A stretch of 64,000 bases of DNA from Rahnella laticis (GCF_015644585.1 NZ_JADOBI010000017.1:57222-121221), one strand, 5' to 3'; positions 33,420-41,685 are shown, counted from the stretch's first letter. Numbers and translations: made by a program. The notes: generated by a model from the sequence alone, not told the origin.

Positions 33420-33664
33420 GGCGCGCTCAAAATCTTGCTGATTGAGCGTTTCGAGACCTGAGTCTCGAACACCGAGTGAGGGGACCGCGCAGCGGCGAGA
33501 TTTTCGCCACACGCGGGTGTCGCGGAATACGTCCGTCGTCCCCGCGACAGCGCGGAGTAAAAAAGCGGGGAGAAATCCAAAAGAGGGAAAGCACTTCCCT
33601 CTTTTGGTCGGTTTCGGCTCGAAAGGCTACGTGAGCACTGCTATTGAGAAACCGAAACTTTCAC
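33420..33664 (+). repeat. Structured dispersed repeat, copy D
   Basis: This forward copy starts GGCGCGCTCAAAATCTTG, has GTTTCGAGACCTGAGTCTCG, GACCGCGCAGCGGC, GCGACAGCGCGGAGTAAAAA, then a 13-base perfect hairpin CCAAAAGAGGGAA/TTCCCTCTTTTGG (33577-33607), a short one TTTCGGCTCGAAA, and the end CCGAAACTTTCAC shared with copy A. It lies just after yaeF and before the yhdZ terminus. Confidence 0.75.
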
Positions 33665-33708
33665 TAATCTATCTTTAGGCGGCTTAAACACCGCCAAGTG
33701 TTTAAGCG

Positions 33709-34470
33709 TTAATGAATAACCTGCGATAAGAACTCCCGCGTCCTCGCGGACTTAGGATTTGCGAAGAACTCCAGCGGTGGCGCTTCCTCGACGATCTCCC
33801 CGCGATCCATAAAGATCACCCGGTCGGCTACCGTTCTGGCAAAACCCATTTCATGCGTAACGCACAACATGGTCATGCCTTCTTCGGCCAGCGTGATCAT
33901 GGTGTCGAGCACCTCTTTCACCATTTCCGGATCGAGCGCAGACGTCGGTTCATCAAACAGCATGATTTTCGGTTTCATGCACAGCGAACGGGCGATCGCC
34001 ACGCGCTGCTGTTGTCCGCCGGAAAGCTGGCCGGGGAATTTGTTGGCATGTTCGGCGATACGCACGCGTTTAAGGTAATGCATCGCCAGTTCTTCCGCCT
34101 CTTTCTTGGGCATCTTACGCACCCAGCAAGGGGCCAGCGTGCAGTTTTGCAGCACGGTCAGATGCGGGAACAGGTTGAAGTGCTGGAATACCATTCCGAC
34201 TTCGGTACGCACGCGCTCGATGTTACGCAAATCATCATTCAGCTCGGTGCCGTCAACCACAATGCGCCCCTGCTGATGCTCCTCCAGATGGTTAATGCAA
34301 CGAATGGTCGTTGATTTACCGGAGCCGGAAGGGCCGCACAGGACGATACGTTCGCGCGGTTTCACGTTCAGATTGATGTCTTTCAATACGTGGAATTGTC
34401 CGTACCACTTGTTCACGTTTTCCAGCGTGATCATCATATTTTGTTTTTCAGTGACTTGATGGTCGCTCAT
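33709..34470 (-). CDS. yhdZ: Polar amino-acid ABC transporter ATPase YhdZ
   Basis: This 253-residue cytoplasmic ATPase has Walker [10 protein letters not shown] (residues 46-54), Q-loop [10 protein letters not shown], signature [13 protein letters not shown] and Walker B IMLFDEP, with the switch histidine in VTHEMGFA. It energises import by the YhdX-YhdY permease. It is the last gene of a four-gene operon (yhdW-yhdX-yhdY-yhdZ), starting eight bases after yhdY, with AGGT upstream of ATG. Its 3' end faces repeat copy D; no clear terminator was seen. Confidence 0.9.
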   Translation of the reverse strand: MSDHQVTEKQNMMITLENVNKWYGQFHVLKDINLNVKPRERIVLCGPSGSGKSTTIRCINHLEEHQQGRIVVDGTELNDDLRNIERVRTEVGMVFQHFNLFPHLTVLQNCTLAPCWVRKMPKKEAEELAMHYLKRVRIAEHANKFPGQLSGGQQQRVAIARSLCMKPKIMLFDEPTSALDPEMVKEVLDTMITLAEEGMTMLCVTHEMGFARTVADRVIFMDRGEIVEEAPPLEFFANPKSARTREFLSQVIH

Positions 34471-34478
34471 GGTTTACC

Positions 34479-35588
34479 TCAGTGTGCGGATCGCCCGGTG
34501 TGAAAGCGTCTTTCCAAATGCTGGCTATAACGCGACATGCTAAAACAGAAAATCCAGTAGACGGCAGCGGCGAAGACGTAGCCTTCGGTCGACATGCCGA
34601 GCCATTCAGGATCGACGGTGGCTTGCTGGACACTGCTGAACAGGTCGAACAGGCCGATAATGATCACCAGACTGGTGTCTTTAAACAGCGCGATGATGGT
34701 GTTGACCAGACCCGGTATCACCATTTTCAGCGCCTGCGGCAGAATGACTAAACCCTGCGTTTTCCAGTAGCCGAGCGCCAGTGATTCAGCGGCTTCGGTC
34801 TGGCCTTTCGGCAGCGCCTGCAAACCGCCGCGCACCACTTCCGCGACATATGCCGACTGGAACAGCACCACACCCACCAGCGCGCGCACCAGTTTGTCGA
34901 TGTTGGTTCCTTCGGTCATGAACAGCGGCAGCATCACCGAGGACATGAAGAGCACGGTAATCAGCGGCACGCCGCGCCAGAATTCGATGAAAATCACCGA
35001 CAGAATACGCACGATCGGCAGACGCGAACGTCGTGCCAGCGCCAGCATAATCCCCAGCGGTAACGCACCGGCGATGCCGACTGCGGCGATGATCAGCGTC
35101 AGCGTCAGGCCGCCCCACTGGCGGGTTTCGACGAGGCTCAGACCAAAGAATCCGCCGTAAAGCATGATCCAGGTGAAAATCGGGAACAGAACAATCCAGG
35201 CCGTGATGTAACGACCGCGGCGTGGCATCGCTTTGAAGAAAATCGGTGCCAGCGTCAGCAGACCGACAATCAGGGTGACGTTAATACGCCAGCGCTGATC
35301 AAACGGATACAGCCCGTACATGAATTGCCCGAAGCGCGCGTGGATAAACACCCAGCAGGCACCGGCTTTGGTGCAGTCCGTTCGTGCGGTTCCGACCCAG
35401 TTGGCCTGGAAAATCACCCAGTTCAGCAGGGGAGGGATCACCAGCCACATCAGCCATAAACAAAACAGCGTCAGCAGGCTGTTAAACCAGCTGGAGAACA
35501 GATTTTTGCGCGCCCACAGCACGGCAGTCCCGACTGGCGTACCGGGCTTGACGGCTCTGACTCCGGGAGGAAGTGTTGTCATCGTCAT
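34479..35588 (-). CDS. yhdY: Amino-acid ABC transporter permease YhdY (AapM-like)
   Basis: This 369-residue inner-membrane permease has a long N-terminal extension with three helices (residues 25-150) typical of AapM/BztC-type subunits, then the transport domain with the HisM-type EAA loop ESLALGYWKTQGLVILPQAL. It forms a heterodimer with YhdX and the ATPase YhdZ. Together with a substrate-binding protein it imports polar amino acids (glutamate, glutamine, aspartate family in Rhizobium AapJQMP). It starts nine bases after the yhdX stop. Confidence 0.9.
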   Translation of the reverse strand: MTMTTLPPGVRAVKPGTPVGTAVLWARKNLFSSWFNSLLTLFCLWLMWLVIPPLLNWVIFQANWVGTARTDCTKAGACWVFIHARFGQFMYGLYPFDQRWRINVTLIVGLLTLAPIFFKAMPRRGRYITAWIVLFPIFTWIMLYGGFFGLSLVETRQWGGLTLTLIIAAVGIAGALPLGIMLALARRSRLPIVRILSVIFIEFWRGVPLITVLFMSSVMLPLFMTEGTNIDKLVRALVGVVLFQSAYVAEVVRGGLQALPKGQTEAAESLALGYWKTQGLVILPQALKMVIPGLVNTIIALFKDTSLVIIIGLFDLFSSVQQATVDPEWLGMSTEGYVFAAAVYWIFCFSMSRYSQHLERRFHTGRSAH

Positions 35589-35597
35589 GGATTTCCC

Positions 35598-36776
35598 TTA
35601 ACGCTCGACCAGCGCAATACGCCGGTTATAAATATTCATCAGGAAGGAGATGACCAGGCTGATAATCAGGTAAACGGACATCGTGATGGCAATGGTTTCA
35701 ATCGCCTGACCGGTCTGGTTGAGCACGGTACCGGCAAACAGAGACACCATATCCGGATAGCCAATCGCGGCCGCCAGAGAGGAGTTTTTCACGATATTCA
35801 GATACTGGCTGGTCAGCGGCGGAATAATCACCCGCATGGCCTGCGGTAAAATAACCTGGCGCAATGTGACCGGATTCGGCAGGCCGAGCGAACGGGCGGC
35901 TTCATGCTGACCGTGCGAAACCGACTGAATACCGGAGCGGATCACTTCCGCGATAAACGTTGAGGTGTACACGGACAGCGCCAGCGTCAGCGCGGCCAGT
36001 TCCGGAATGAGCACCATGCCGCCGCGGAAGTTAAATCCGCGCAGCGCAGGCATATCCCAGTGCAGCGCGGGCCCGAAAATCAGGTGCGCCAGCCCCGGCA
36101 GGACGATAAGCATCACTACAGCCCACGGCCAGATGCGCCAGACGCGTCCGGTGTGGATCTGACGGAAATGGTTGTAGCGTTGCAGCGCAACAATTCCGGC
36201 TATAGCCAGCAGCAGCGCGATAAGGCCTGCGAGGCTGCCCGGTGCCAGCTCCGGCGACGGCAGATACAGGCCGCGGTTACTGACGAAAATCGTGTCAAAA
36301 GCGTTCAGGCTCTGACGCGGTCCCGGCAGGTTTCGCAACACGGCGAAGTACCAGAAGAAGATTTGCAGCAGCGGGGGAATATTACGGAAAGTCTCGATGT
36401 AAACCGTCGACACTTTGCGGATCAGCCAGTTATCGGAGAGACGTCCTAACCCGATAATGAACCCGAGAATCGAAGCGAAAACGATACACAGCGCGGAAAC
36501 CAGCAGCGTATTCAGCAGACCGATAACAAATACGCGTGCGTAGGTGTCGCCTTCCTGGTAGTCGATAAGATGCTGAACAATGCCGAAACCGGCACCTTTT
36601 TCAAGAAACGCAAATCCCGAGGTGATCCCTCGCGTCGTTAGATTGGTAATGGTGTTGTGGAGCAGGTAACCAAGACAGGCTACCAGCAACACCACCGCGA
36701 AAATTTGGTAAATCCAGGCTCGTACGGCTGGGTTGGTCAGCGAGAACGATCCTTTTCCGGTTGGGCGTTGCGACAT
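35598..36776 (-). CDS. yhdX: Amino-acid ABC transporter permease YhdX (AapQ-like)
   Basis: This 392-residue inner-membrane permease has about eight membrane helices. The N-terminal AVRAWIYQIFAVVLLVACLGYLL helix and a long middle insertion are typical of AapQ/BztB proteins. The EAA loop is EAARSLGLPNPVTLRQVILPQAM near residues 290-312. It pairs with YhdY. The gene follows the binding-protein gene after a 121-base gap with a hairpin, which probably lowers its expression relative to the binding protein. Confidence 0.9.
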   Translation of the reverse strand: MSQRPTGKGSFSLTNPAVRAWIYQIFAVVLLVACLGYLLHNTITNLTTRGITSGFAFLEKGAGFGIVQHLIDYQEGDTYARVFVIGLLNTLLVSALCIVFASILGFIIGLGRLSDNWLIRKVSTVYIETFRNIPPLLQIFFWYFAVLRNLPGPRQSLNAFDTIFVSNRGLYLPSPELAPGSLAGLIALLLAIAGIVALQRYNHFRQIHTGRVWRIWPWAVVMLIVLPGLAHLIFGPALHWDMPALRGFNFRGGMVLIPELAALTLALSVYTSTFIAEVIRSGIQSVSHGQHEAARSLGLPNPVTLRQVILPQAMRVIIPPLTSQYLNIVKNSSLAAAIGYPDMVSLFAGTVLNQTGQAIETIAITMSVYLIISLVISFLMNIYNRRIALVER

Positions 36777-36814
36777 ATAGGGTGAACCTCAATATGCGGT
36801 AAATCCGTGGAAGT

Positions 36815-36841
36815 GATGCACCGGGGAACGACCGGCGCATC
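36815..36841 (-). terminator. Intercistronic hairpin between yhdW and yhdX
   Basis: GATGCaCCGG/CCGGcGCATC forms a stem with a seven-base loop and no T run after it. Such a hairpin between a binding-protein gene and its permease usually stabilises the upstream message or partly terminates it. Confidence 0.5.
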
Positions 36842-36897
36842 AACATCCTTAAAGCATTTCAATCACGGGAATATCTGACTTCAAAAACGAAGGATAT

Positions 36898-37923
36898 TTA
36901 GCGGACAGGTGGTGCGTATTGAATCCCGCCTGCATTCCACAATGCGTTCTGGCCACGTTTGATTTTCAGCTCGCTGCCCTGACCGACGTTGCGTTCAAAG
37001 CTTTCGCCGTAGTTACCGACTTGTTTGACGATTTTCACTACCCAGTCATTTGGCACTTTCAGGTCAGCACCGTAAGTCCCGGTTTTGCCCAGCAGGTTGC
37101 TCATGTCTGGTGTGGTCGGATTAGCGGCCAGTTGCTCAACGTTTTTAGACGTCACGCCCATTTCTTCGGCGTTCAGCATGGCGAACAGTGACCAGCGCAC
37201 AACGGCCAGCCAGTCTTCGTCACCACGGCGTACGACCGGGCCCAGGGGTTCTTTAGAGATAACTTCTGGCAGAACGATGAACTCGTCCGGTTTACCCAGT
37301 TTGATACGCAGTGCGTACAGCTGAGACTGGTCGGAAGCCAGGGTATCGCAACGGCCGGAGTCCAGCGCTTTCGCACTTTCGTCTGAACGGTCGAAGGTCA
37401 CCGGGGTGTAGGTCATTTTGTTGGCTTTGAAGTAATCGGCTACGTTCAGCTCGGTATCCGTACCGGCTTGCAGGCAGACGGTTGCGCCATCGAGTTCTTT
37501 CGCGCTTTTCAGACCGGCTTTCTGGTGAGTCAGGAAACCGATGCCGTCGTAGTAGTTCACGCCGGCGAAGATCATTCCCATGCCCGCATCGCGGGAAGAG
37601 GTCCAGGTGGTATTACGGGACAGGATGTCCACTTCGCCAGACTGCAGGGCGGTGAAACGCTCTTTTGCGGTCAGCGGGGTGTATTTTACTTTCTCAGAAT
37701 CACCAAACACGGCAGCAGCCACCGCGCGACAGACGTCAACGTCGATACCGGTGAATTTGCCTTTGGAGTCAGCGTAGGAGAAGCCTGGCAGGCCGTCGCT
37801 GATACCGCATTGAACAAATCCTTTCTTTTTAACAGCATCCAGAGTGGTACCTGCGTGAGCCTGACCAGCCAGTGTCACGAAGCTTGCTGCGGCAATCAGC
37901 GTTGAGAGCAATATTTTTTTCAT
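36898..37923 (-). CDS. yhdW: Periplasmic amino-acid binding protein YhdW (AapJ-like)
   Basis: This 341-residue precursor has a Sec signal peptide (MKKILLSTLIAAASFVTLAG, cleaved near AHA) and an SBP_bac_3 fold: VKKKGFVQCGISDGLPGFSY, DVCRAVAAAVFGD, SGEVDILSRNTTWT and GATVCLQAGTDTELN. It captures polar amino acids for the YhdX-YhdY-YhdZ importer. ATG at 37923 follows AGGACGCTTT; a longer frame upstream has no signal-peptide logic. A consensus sigma-54 promoter lies 95 bases upstream, placing the operon under nitrogen control. Confidence 0.92.
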   Translation of the reverse strand: MKKILLSTLIAAASFVTLAGQAHAGTTLDAVKKKGFVQCGISDGLPGFSYADSKGKFTGIDVDVCRAVAAAVFGDSEKVKYTPLTAKERFTALQSGEVDILSRNTTWTSSRDAGMGMIFAGVNYYDGIGFLTHQKAGLKSAKELDGATVCLQAGTDTELNVADYFKANKMTYTPVTFDRSDESAKALDSGRCDTLASDQSQLYALRIKLGKPDEFIVLPEVISKEPLGPVVRRGDEDWLAVVRWSLFAMLNAEEMGVTSKNVEQLAANPTTPDMSNLLGKTGTYGADLKVPNDWVVKIVKQVGNYGESFERNVGQGSELKIKRGQNALWNAGGIQYAPPVR

Positions 37924-38017
37924 AAAGCGTCCTGTGAGACAAAACTGAAAATTATTATTGTGTGAGTGCCGGAGCACCCTGTCTGTTTATGGGGCAACGC
38001 CCTCTGCACCTGTCTTT

Positions 38018-38032
38018 GCAAAGGGAGTGCCA
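38018..38032 (-). promoter_or_regulatory. Sigma-54 promoter of the yhdWXYZ operon
   Basis: On the minus strand the sequence is TGGCAC-N5-TTGC, a perfect -24/-12 match for RpoN, with correct spacing, 95 bases before the yhdW start. No firm NtrC site was found upstream; a weak imperfect dyad AGGTGCGC/GAGCGCCT near 38119-38142 is the best candidate. Confidence 0.85.
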
Positions 38033-38249
38033 ACATGGAAAACGCCCGATCAATCAAGTCACCTTGAGGATTTGCTCAGTAACATTGATGGACGCTATAA
38101 AATTTATTGCCCCGTTTAGGTGCGCGGTCAATGTGAGCGCCTTAAAACGGTGCGGAATATTTCAATATTGGAGTGCAGATCGCGGTCTTTGAAGCAGGGA
38201 GAAATGCGGTGTCATATTTGGATAAAAAATGAGGCAAAACGATGAGGTA

Positions 38250-38277
38250 ATCTCTCAGACCTAATGGCCTGAGAGAT
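38250..38277 (-). terminator. Stem-loop after the amidotransferase-like gene
   Basis: Perfect arms ATCTCTCAG/CTGAGAGAT with a ten-base loop lie 19 bases beyond the stop of the gene at 38296. On the minus strand the sequence after the stem is TACCTCAT, so it is a weak terminator or an mRNA 3' end stabiliser. Confidence 0.5.
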
Positions 38278-38295
38278 ATTTTGAAATGACATTAT

Positions 38296-38982
38296 TCAGA
38301 GAAGGGACTTTATGAGTGCAGCCACCAGCGGCGGAAGCTGACCTTTTAGTGCGGCGCGTTCCGGCTGGAACAAGGTGGCGACAAAAAACGGATGTTCCGG
38401 TAATTCAATGGCGCGAACCTCACCGTTCGAATCATGGCCGACCATTTTCAGCGGCTGAGCCTCCAGCGCAGCCTGAAACTCTGTATTGATGCCATAGCGG
38501 CAGTGGTAGCCTTCTTCCACTTCCAGCTTGCCGTAAGCGCGCGCCGGAATACTGCCCGGCACAAACGTAATTTCGCTTTTGACTTCTACCATTTCGCACG
38601 ACAGCGCGCTGATGACCAGACGGCCCCCGGTGTCGGTTTCGCCGTGTCCGGCATCCTGCCAGTCCATCACATTTCGCGCGTATTCAATGATGGCGTGCTG
38701 GAATCCGCCGCAGGTTCCCAGAAACGGTTTGCGATTCTCCCGGGCAAAACGGATGGCGCTCAGCGCACCTTCGGTTGAGCGGTACGGGCTGCCGGGCACA
38801 CACCAGAAGGCATCGTAATTCTCGAGGATTTCAGGGGTGATTGTGTCGGTTGCGAGCCAGTCGGCGTGGATTTCAATGCTGAAGTGTTGTGCTGCGAGGT
38901 CGATGGCAAGGGGAATGGCTTGATGGGCAGTGATCGCGGAGTGGTAGTCTCCGACCAGCGCCAGACGTACAGAGTTTTTCAT
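38296..38982 (-). CDS. CTP-synthase C-terminal-like (class I amidotransferase fold) protein
   Basis: This 228-residue protein resembles the glutaminase half of CTP synthase without the synthetase half. The nucleophile elbow is GTCGGFQH with C91. In place of the usual catalytic H-P-E it has F205-Q206-P207-E208, so the triad histidine is missing and ordinary glutaminase activity is doubtful. This matches the family annotated as CTP synthase C-terminal region-related (seleno)protein, whose function is unknown. ATG at 38982 follows GGAGAGAAGTG. It lies upstream of the nitrogen-regulated yhd operon but has its own terminator. Confidence 0.75.
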   Translation of the reverse strand: MKNSVRLALVGDYHSAITAHQAIPLAIDLAAQHFSIEIHADWLATDTITPEILENYDAFWCVPGSPYRSTEGALSAIRFARENRKPFLGTCGGFQHAIIEYARNVMDWQDAGHGETDTGGRLVISALSCEMVEVKSEITFVPGSIPARAYGKLEVEEGYHCRYGINTEFQAALEAQPLKMVGHDSNGEVRAIELPEHPFFVATLFQPERAALKGQLPPLVAALIKSLL

Positions 38983-39083
38983 CACTTCTCTCCAGGGCAG
39001 GTAAAAAGAGAGGTTACAGAAATGTCATTACGTTGTCGTTTGAAAAATTCTCATCAGGTATTTTCGCAGAACGAAAAGCATTA

Positions 39084-39106
39084 AAAAACCCACGCGAGGT
39101 GGGTTT
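39084..39106 (-). terminator. Terminator of the small protein gene at 39128
   Basis: AAACCCAC/GTGGGTTT with a five-base loop is followed on the minus strand by a T run (TTTTTT). It lies 22 bases past the stop codon. Confidence 0.85.
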
Positions 39107-39127
39107 GTCGGGCGCGTTTTTACATCT

Positions 39128-39313
39128 TCATTCGGCCTGCGTTTTACTGCCTTTAATCAGTTTACGCGCGGCGGCAATCTGCTCATTGTCCGGCGCTTTC
39201 GGCTTGGCTTTATTGAGCGCGGTGCTGAGGCCAGAACGGCCCCACAGATCGAAGCTGTCGTCATCTTTGAGGTGATCAAAGATGGAAGGTGTCGCATCGG
39301 GTTTTTTAGCCAT
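39128..39313 (-). CDS. Small conserved-looking acidic/basic protein (61 residues)
   Basis: I do not recognise this 61-residue protein (MAKKPDATPSIFDHLKDDDS start). It is soluble and highly charged, with a DDDSFDLWGRSGLSTALNK core, lacks a signal peptide and ends in a basic tail (ARKLIKGSKTQAE). ATG at 39313 is the natural start; a longer frame running to 39493 goes through the lpxP terminator and into lpxP. It has its own terminator at 39084-39106. The clear terminator pair and codon use support it as a real gene, but a Shine-Dalgarno sequence is weak. Confidence 0.6.
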   Translation of the reverse strand: MAKKPDATPSIFDHLKDDDSFDLWGRSGLSTALNKAKPKAPDNEQIAAARKLIKGSKTQAE

Positions 39314-39348
39314 AAAAAGAGGTATCTCGCGTTGAAGGTTTTTCAAAG

Positions 39349-39375
39349 AAAAAGCCCGATGCGGTGGCATCGGGC
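39349..39375 (-). terminator. Terminator of lpxP
   Basis: On the minus strand GCCCGATGC/GCATCGGGC with a four-base loop runs into TTTTT, 24 bases after the lpxP stop. Confidence 0.9.
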
Positions 39376-39398
39376 CTGATATTTTATTGCGTTTGCGG

Positions 39399-40319
39399 CT
39401 ATCGATAAAGCGAAGGCGTTCCCGCCGGTCGCGTTTTGAAGCGGCGGTGGAGCCAGAGATACTGATCGGGCGCACGCATGATTTCTTTTTCAATCACGCG
39501 GTTCATGTAAGCCGCTGCGGCCATTTCGTCGTCAATCGGGTAATCTTCTAACTGTGGCTGAATCACCAGTTCGTAACCTTTACCGCCGGCTTTACGTACC
39601 AGAACTACGGTCACCAGCGCAGGTTTTGCCAGACGTGCCAGCATGAAAGTTCCGCTGGTCGTTGCGGCCTGATCAACGGCAAACAACGGTGCGAAGACGC
39701 TGCCGCGCGGGCCGTAATCCTGATCCGGTGCAAACCAGACGGCTTCGCCCTTTTTCAGCGCGTGAACCATACCGCGTAAATCCTTGCGATCCAGCATCGC
39801 TTTGTTCGAACGCATGCGACCCCAGGTCTGCACAAATTCCATCGCTTTATTGTTGTGCGGACGGTACATCGCCATCATCGGCTGACATAACCCCATCGCA
39901 CGGCCACCAAGTTCCAGTGACATAAAGTGCACGCCGATAACCAGCACGCCTTGATTGTTTTCCTGCGCCTTTTTCAGGTTGTGCAGACCGCTGACGTCAA
40001 ACCAGCGTTTAACGCGGGCGTCAGACCAGAACCAGGCCATGCCAGTTTCCAGCAAGCCCATGCCGAGAGATTCAAAGTTACTGATGATCCGGGCTTCAAC
40101 CTGATTAGCAGGCAAATCCGGGAAACACAGTTGCAGGTTGCGGCGGGTAATCGACACGCGGCGTTTCAGAAAGCGCATGGACGTGCGGCCAAGCCAGATA
40201 CCCAGACGGTAAAGTACCGGATAAGGAAGCTGAACCAGCAGGAACAGGACACCGAGCCCAAACCAGGTGAGCCAGTAGCGCGGATGTAAAAACGATGCAC
40301 GAAAGCGAGGAGAAGTCAT
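39399..40319 (-). CDS. lpxP: Lipid A palmitoleoyl/lauroyl acyltransferase (LpxP-like)
   Basis: This 306-residue inner-membrane protein is of the HtrB/LpxL/LpxP family, which adds a secondary acyl chain to Kdo2-lipid IVA. The catalytic HX4E motif is H131-FMSL-E136 and the APDQDYG and LHRRFKTRPAG motifs are present. Wording at these sites (VHFMSLELGG, GLCQPMMA, YRPHNN, APDQDYG) is closer to E. coli LpxP, the cold-induced palmitoleoyl transferase, than to LpxL, but the LpxL/LpxP split is not certain. A hydrophobic N-terminal anchor spans about residues 16-35. Confidence 0.82.
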   Translation of the reverse strand: MTSPRFRASFLHPRYWLTWFGLGVLFLLVQLPYPVLYRLGIWLGRTSMRFLKRRVSITRRNLQLCFPDLPANQVEARIISNFESLGMGLLETGMAWFWSDARVKRWFDVSGLHNLKKAQENNQGVLVIGVHFMSLELGGRAMGLCQPMMAMYRPHNNKAMEFVQTWGRMRSNKAMLDRKDLRGMVHALKKGEAVWFAPDQDYGPRGSVFAPLFAVDQAATTSGTFMLARLAKPALVTVVLVRKAGGKGYELVIQPQLEDYPIDDEMAAAAYMNRVIEKEIMRAPDQYLWLHRRFKTRPAGTPSLYR

Positions 40320-40701
40320 AAAAGCCTAATCATCTGCATAAAAAAACCGGGGTAACGCGTAACGAGATAGCTCAGTCGCGGTACGGATTGTCTGGCAAAT
40401 ATTGGGACAACTGGCGTTTGAAAACGTTTTGGAAACGACACAAGTTGACGCAACTTTTACTTTGTACAGACACTGTTAAAAGGCGGGATCGCGATGCTGA
40501 AGGGCTATCCGTAGGCGTTGAGCGGGGCGAATACGACTCTTAAGGTGAGTATAACATGACGGACTGTTTAACCGGAGAGGGGAGTTGTCCGATAAACGCC
40601 CTCTTTACCGTTTATTTACGTCTATTATTGGACACTTCAATGAAAAGACTGTGGAAAGAATGAACTGCATTTCGGAACGTAAAACGCGTTATTCGGAAAA
40701 C
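40320..40701. other. Intergenic region upstream of lpxP
   Basis: This gap holds the lpxP promoter region. A short dyad AAGTTG/CAACTT is at 40442-40456. I saw no gene, no strong -10/-35 pair and no repeat copy. Confidence 0.4.
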
Positions 40702-40730
40702 TCAGCGTGCTTCATCAGGAAACACGCTGA
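40702..40730 (-). terminator. Terminator of the DoxX-family gene
   Basis: TCAGCGTG/CACGCTGA with a 13-base loop is followed on the minus strand by GTTTTCC. It starts ten bases past the stop. Confidence 0.7.
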
Positions 40731-40739
40731 GAGTGTCAA

Positions 40740-41171
40740 TCAGCGGTATAACGGGTTACTCATCACGGAATAACGGCCACTGCCAAACAGCGCAATCACT
40801 ATGGCCGCCATGAAGTAATACACGATGTCTTCAATTGCCCAGGCACCGACCGGTGACAGCGCAAAAGTATGGTGGATACCGACCATCAGCCACGCAACAA
40901 TCATGGTGGCCGCCGCTGACAGCGCGGCAAGGCGGGTGAAAATCCCCAGCATCATCATGACCGGAGCAATCACTTCCCCGATGATCACGCCATACGCCAC
41001 GAACGCCGGAATGCCGTAGCCTGCCAGCATGCCCTGAATGCCGCCGAGCCCGTCGTGTAACTTATGCCAGCCATGAAAAATCAGCAGGCCGTAGGTGATC
41101 CTCAGCAGTAAAATGGCCAGATCAGGTTTGTTCAGCGCAGTGGTAAAACGGATATAAAGTTGCTTCATCAT
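40740..41171 (-). CDS. DoxX-family membrane protein
   Basis: This 143-residue inner-membrane protein has four hydrophobic helices. The family pattern ILLLRITYGLLIFHGWHKL and IGEVIAPVMMMLGIFTRLAALSA is clear. Distant relatives are DoxD subunits of thiosulfate:quinone oxidoreductase and YphA-type stress proteins; a specific role is unknown. ATG at 41171 has GGGAG seven bases upstream. It is a single-gene unit. Confidence 0.83.
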   Translation of the reverse strand: MMKQLYIRFTTALNKPDLAILLLRITYGLLIFHGWHKLHDGLGGIQGMLAGYGIPAFVAYGVIIGEVIAPVMMMLGIFTRLAALSAAATMIVAWLMVGIHHTFALSPVGAWAIEDIVYYFMAAIVIALFGSGRYSVMSNPLYR

Positions 41172-41312
41172 TGTCACTCCCAGAGACGTTTTCTTGTCTC
41201 TATAAAGTAATTCCTAATCGCGAAACGAGTGGAGAATTATTCTCATTTGGGTTGATCTGGGTTAAGTTTTGAGCAAATTTGGGGCAACGTATTACATGAT
41301 AAAGAGAAAACA

Positions 41313-41346
41313 AAAAAGGCGCTCTCCTTGCGGAAAAGCGCCTTTT
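41313..41346 (-). terminator. Terminator of the dusB-fis operon
   Basis: AAAAGGCGCT/AGCGCCTTTT with a 13-base loop runs into a T-rich tail on the minus strand (TTTTTTG), 22 bases past the fis stop. Confidence 0.9.
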
Positions 41347-41367
41347 CAAGACAACGACTGATTAGTA

Positions 41368-41664
41368 TCAGTTCATGCCGTATTTTTTCAGTTTCTTACG
41401 CAGCGTACCGCGGTTGATACCCATCATCAGGGCCGCACGAGTCTGGTTGCCACGGGTGTACTGCATCACCATGTCCAACAGTGGCTGTTCAACTTCAGCC
41501 AATACCAACTCATACAGGTCATTCACGTCCTGACCATTCAATTGAGCGAAGTAGCCCTTAAGTGCTTGTTTTACCGAGTCACGCAGAGGCTTTTGAGTCA
41601 CCTGGTCTTGTGAGTTTACGGTAGAAACGGTCAGTACGTCAGAATTCACGCGTTGTTCGAACAT
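41368..41664 (-). CDS. fis: Nucleoid-associated protein Fis
   Basis: This 98-residue protein equals E. coli Fis in length and nearly in sequence. The N-terminal beta-hairpin (residues 11-26) that contacts recombinases and the C-terminal helix-turn-helix ([27 protein letters not shown] in pattern, about 72-98) are intact. It bends DNA, activates rRNA promoters and helps Hin/Gin inversion, and is abundant in early exponential growth. It is the second gene of the dusB-fis operon, 21 bases after dusB, under the promoter at 42691. Confidence 0.98.
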   Translation of the reverse strand: MFEQRVNSDVLTVSTVNSQDQVTQKPLRDSVKQALKGYFAQLNGQDVNDLYELVLAEVEQPLLDMVMQYTRGNQTRAALMMGINRGTLRKKLKKYGMN

Positions 41665-41685
41665 AGTTCTGTCAGCTCTTTTTTG

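Noticed and set aside
33442..33678. 78-residue frame within repeat copy D
   Set aside because: Lies wholly in the structured repeat; other copies break the frame.
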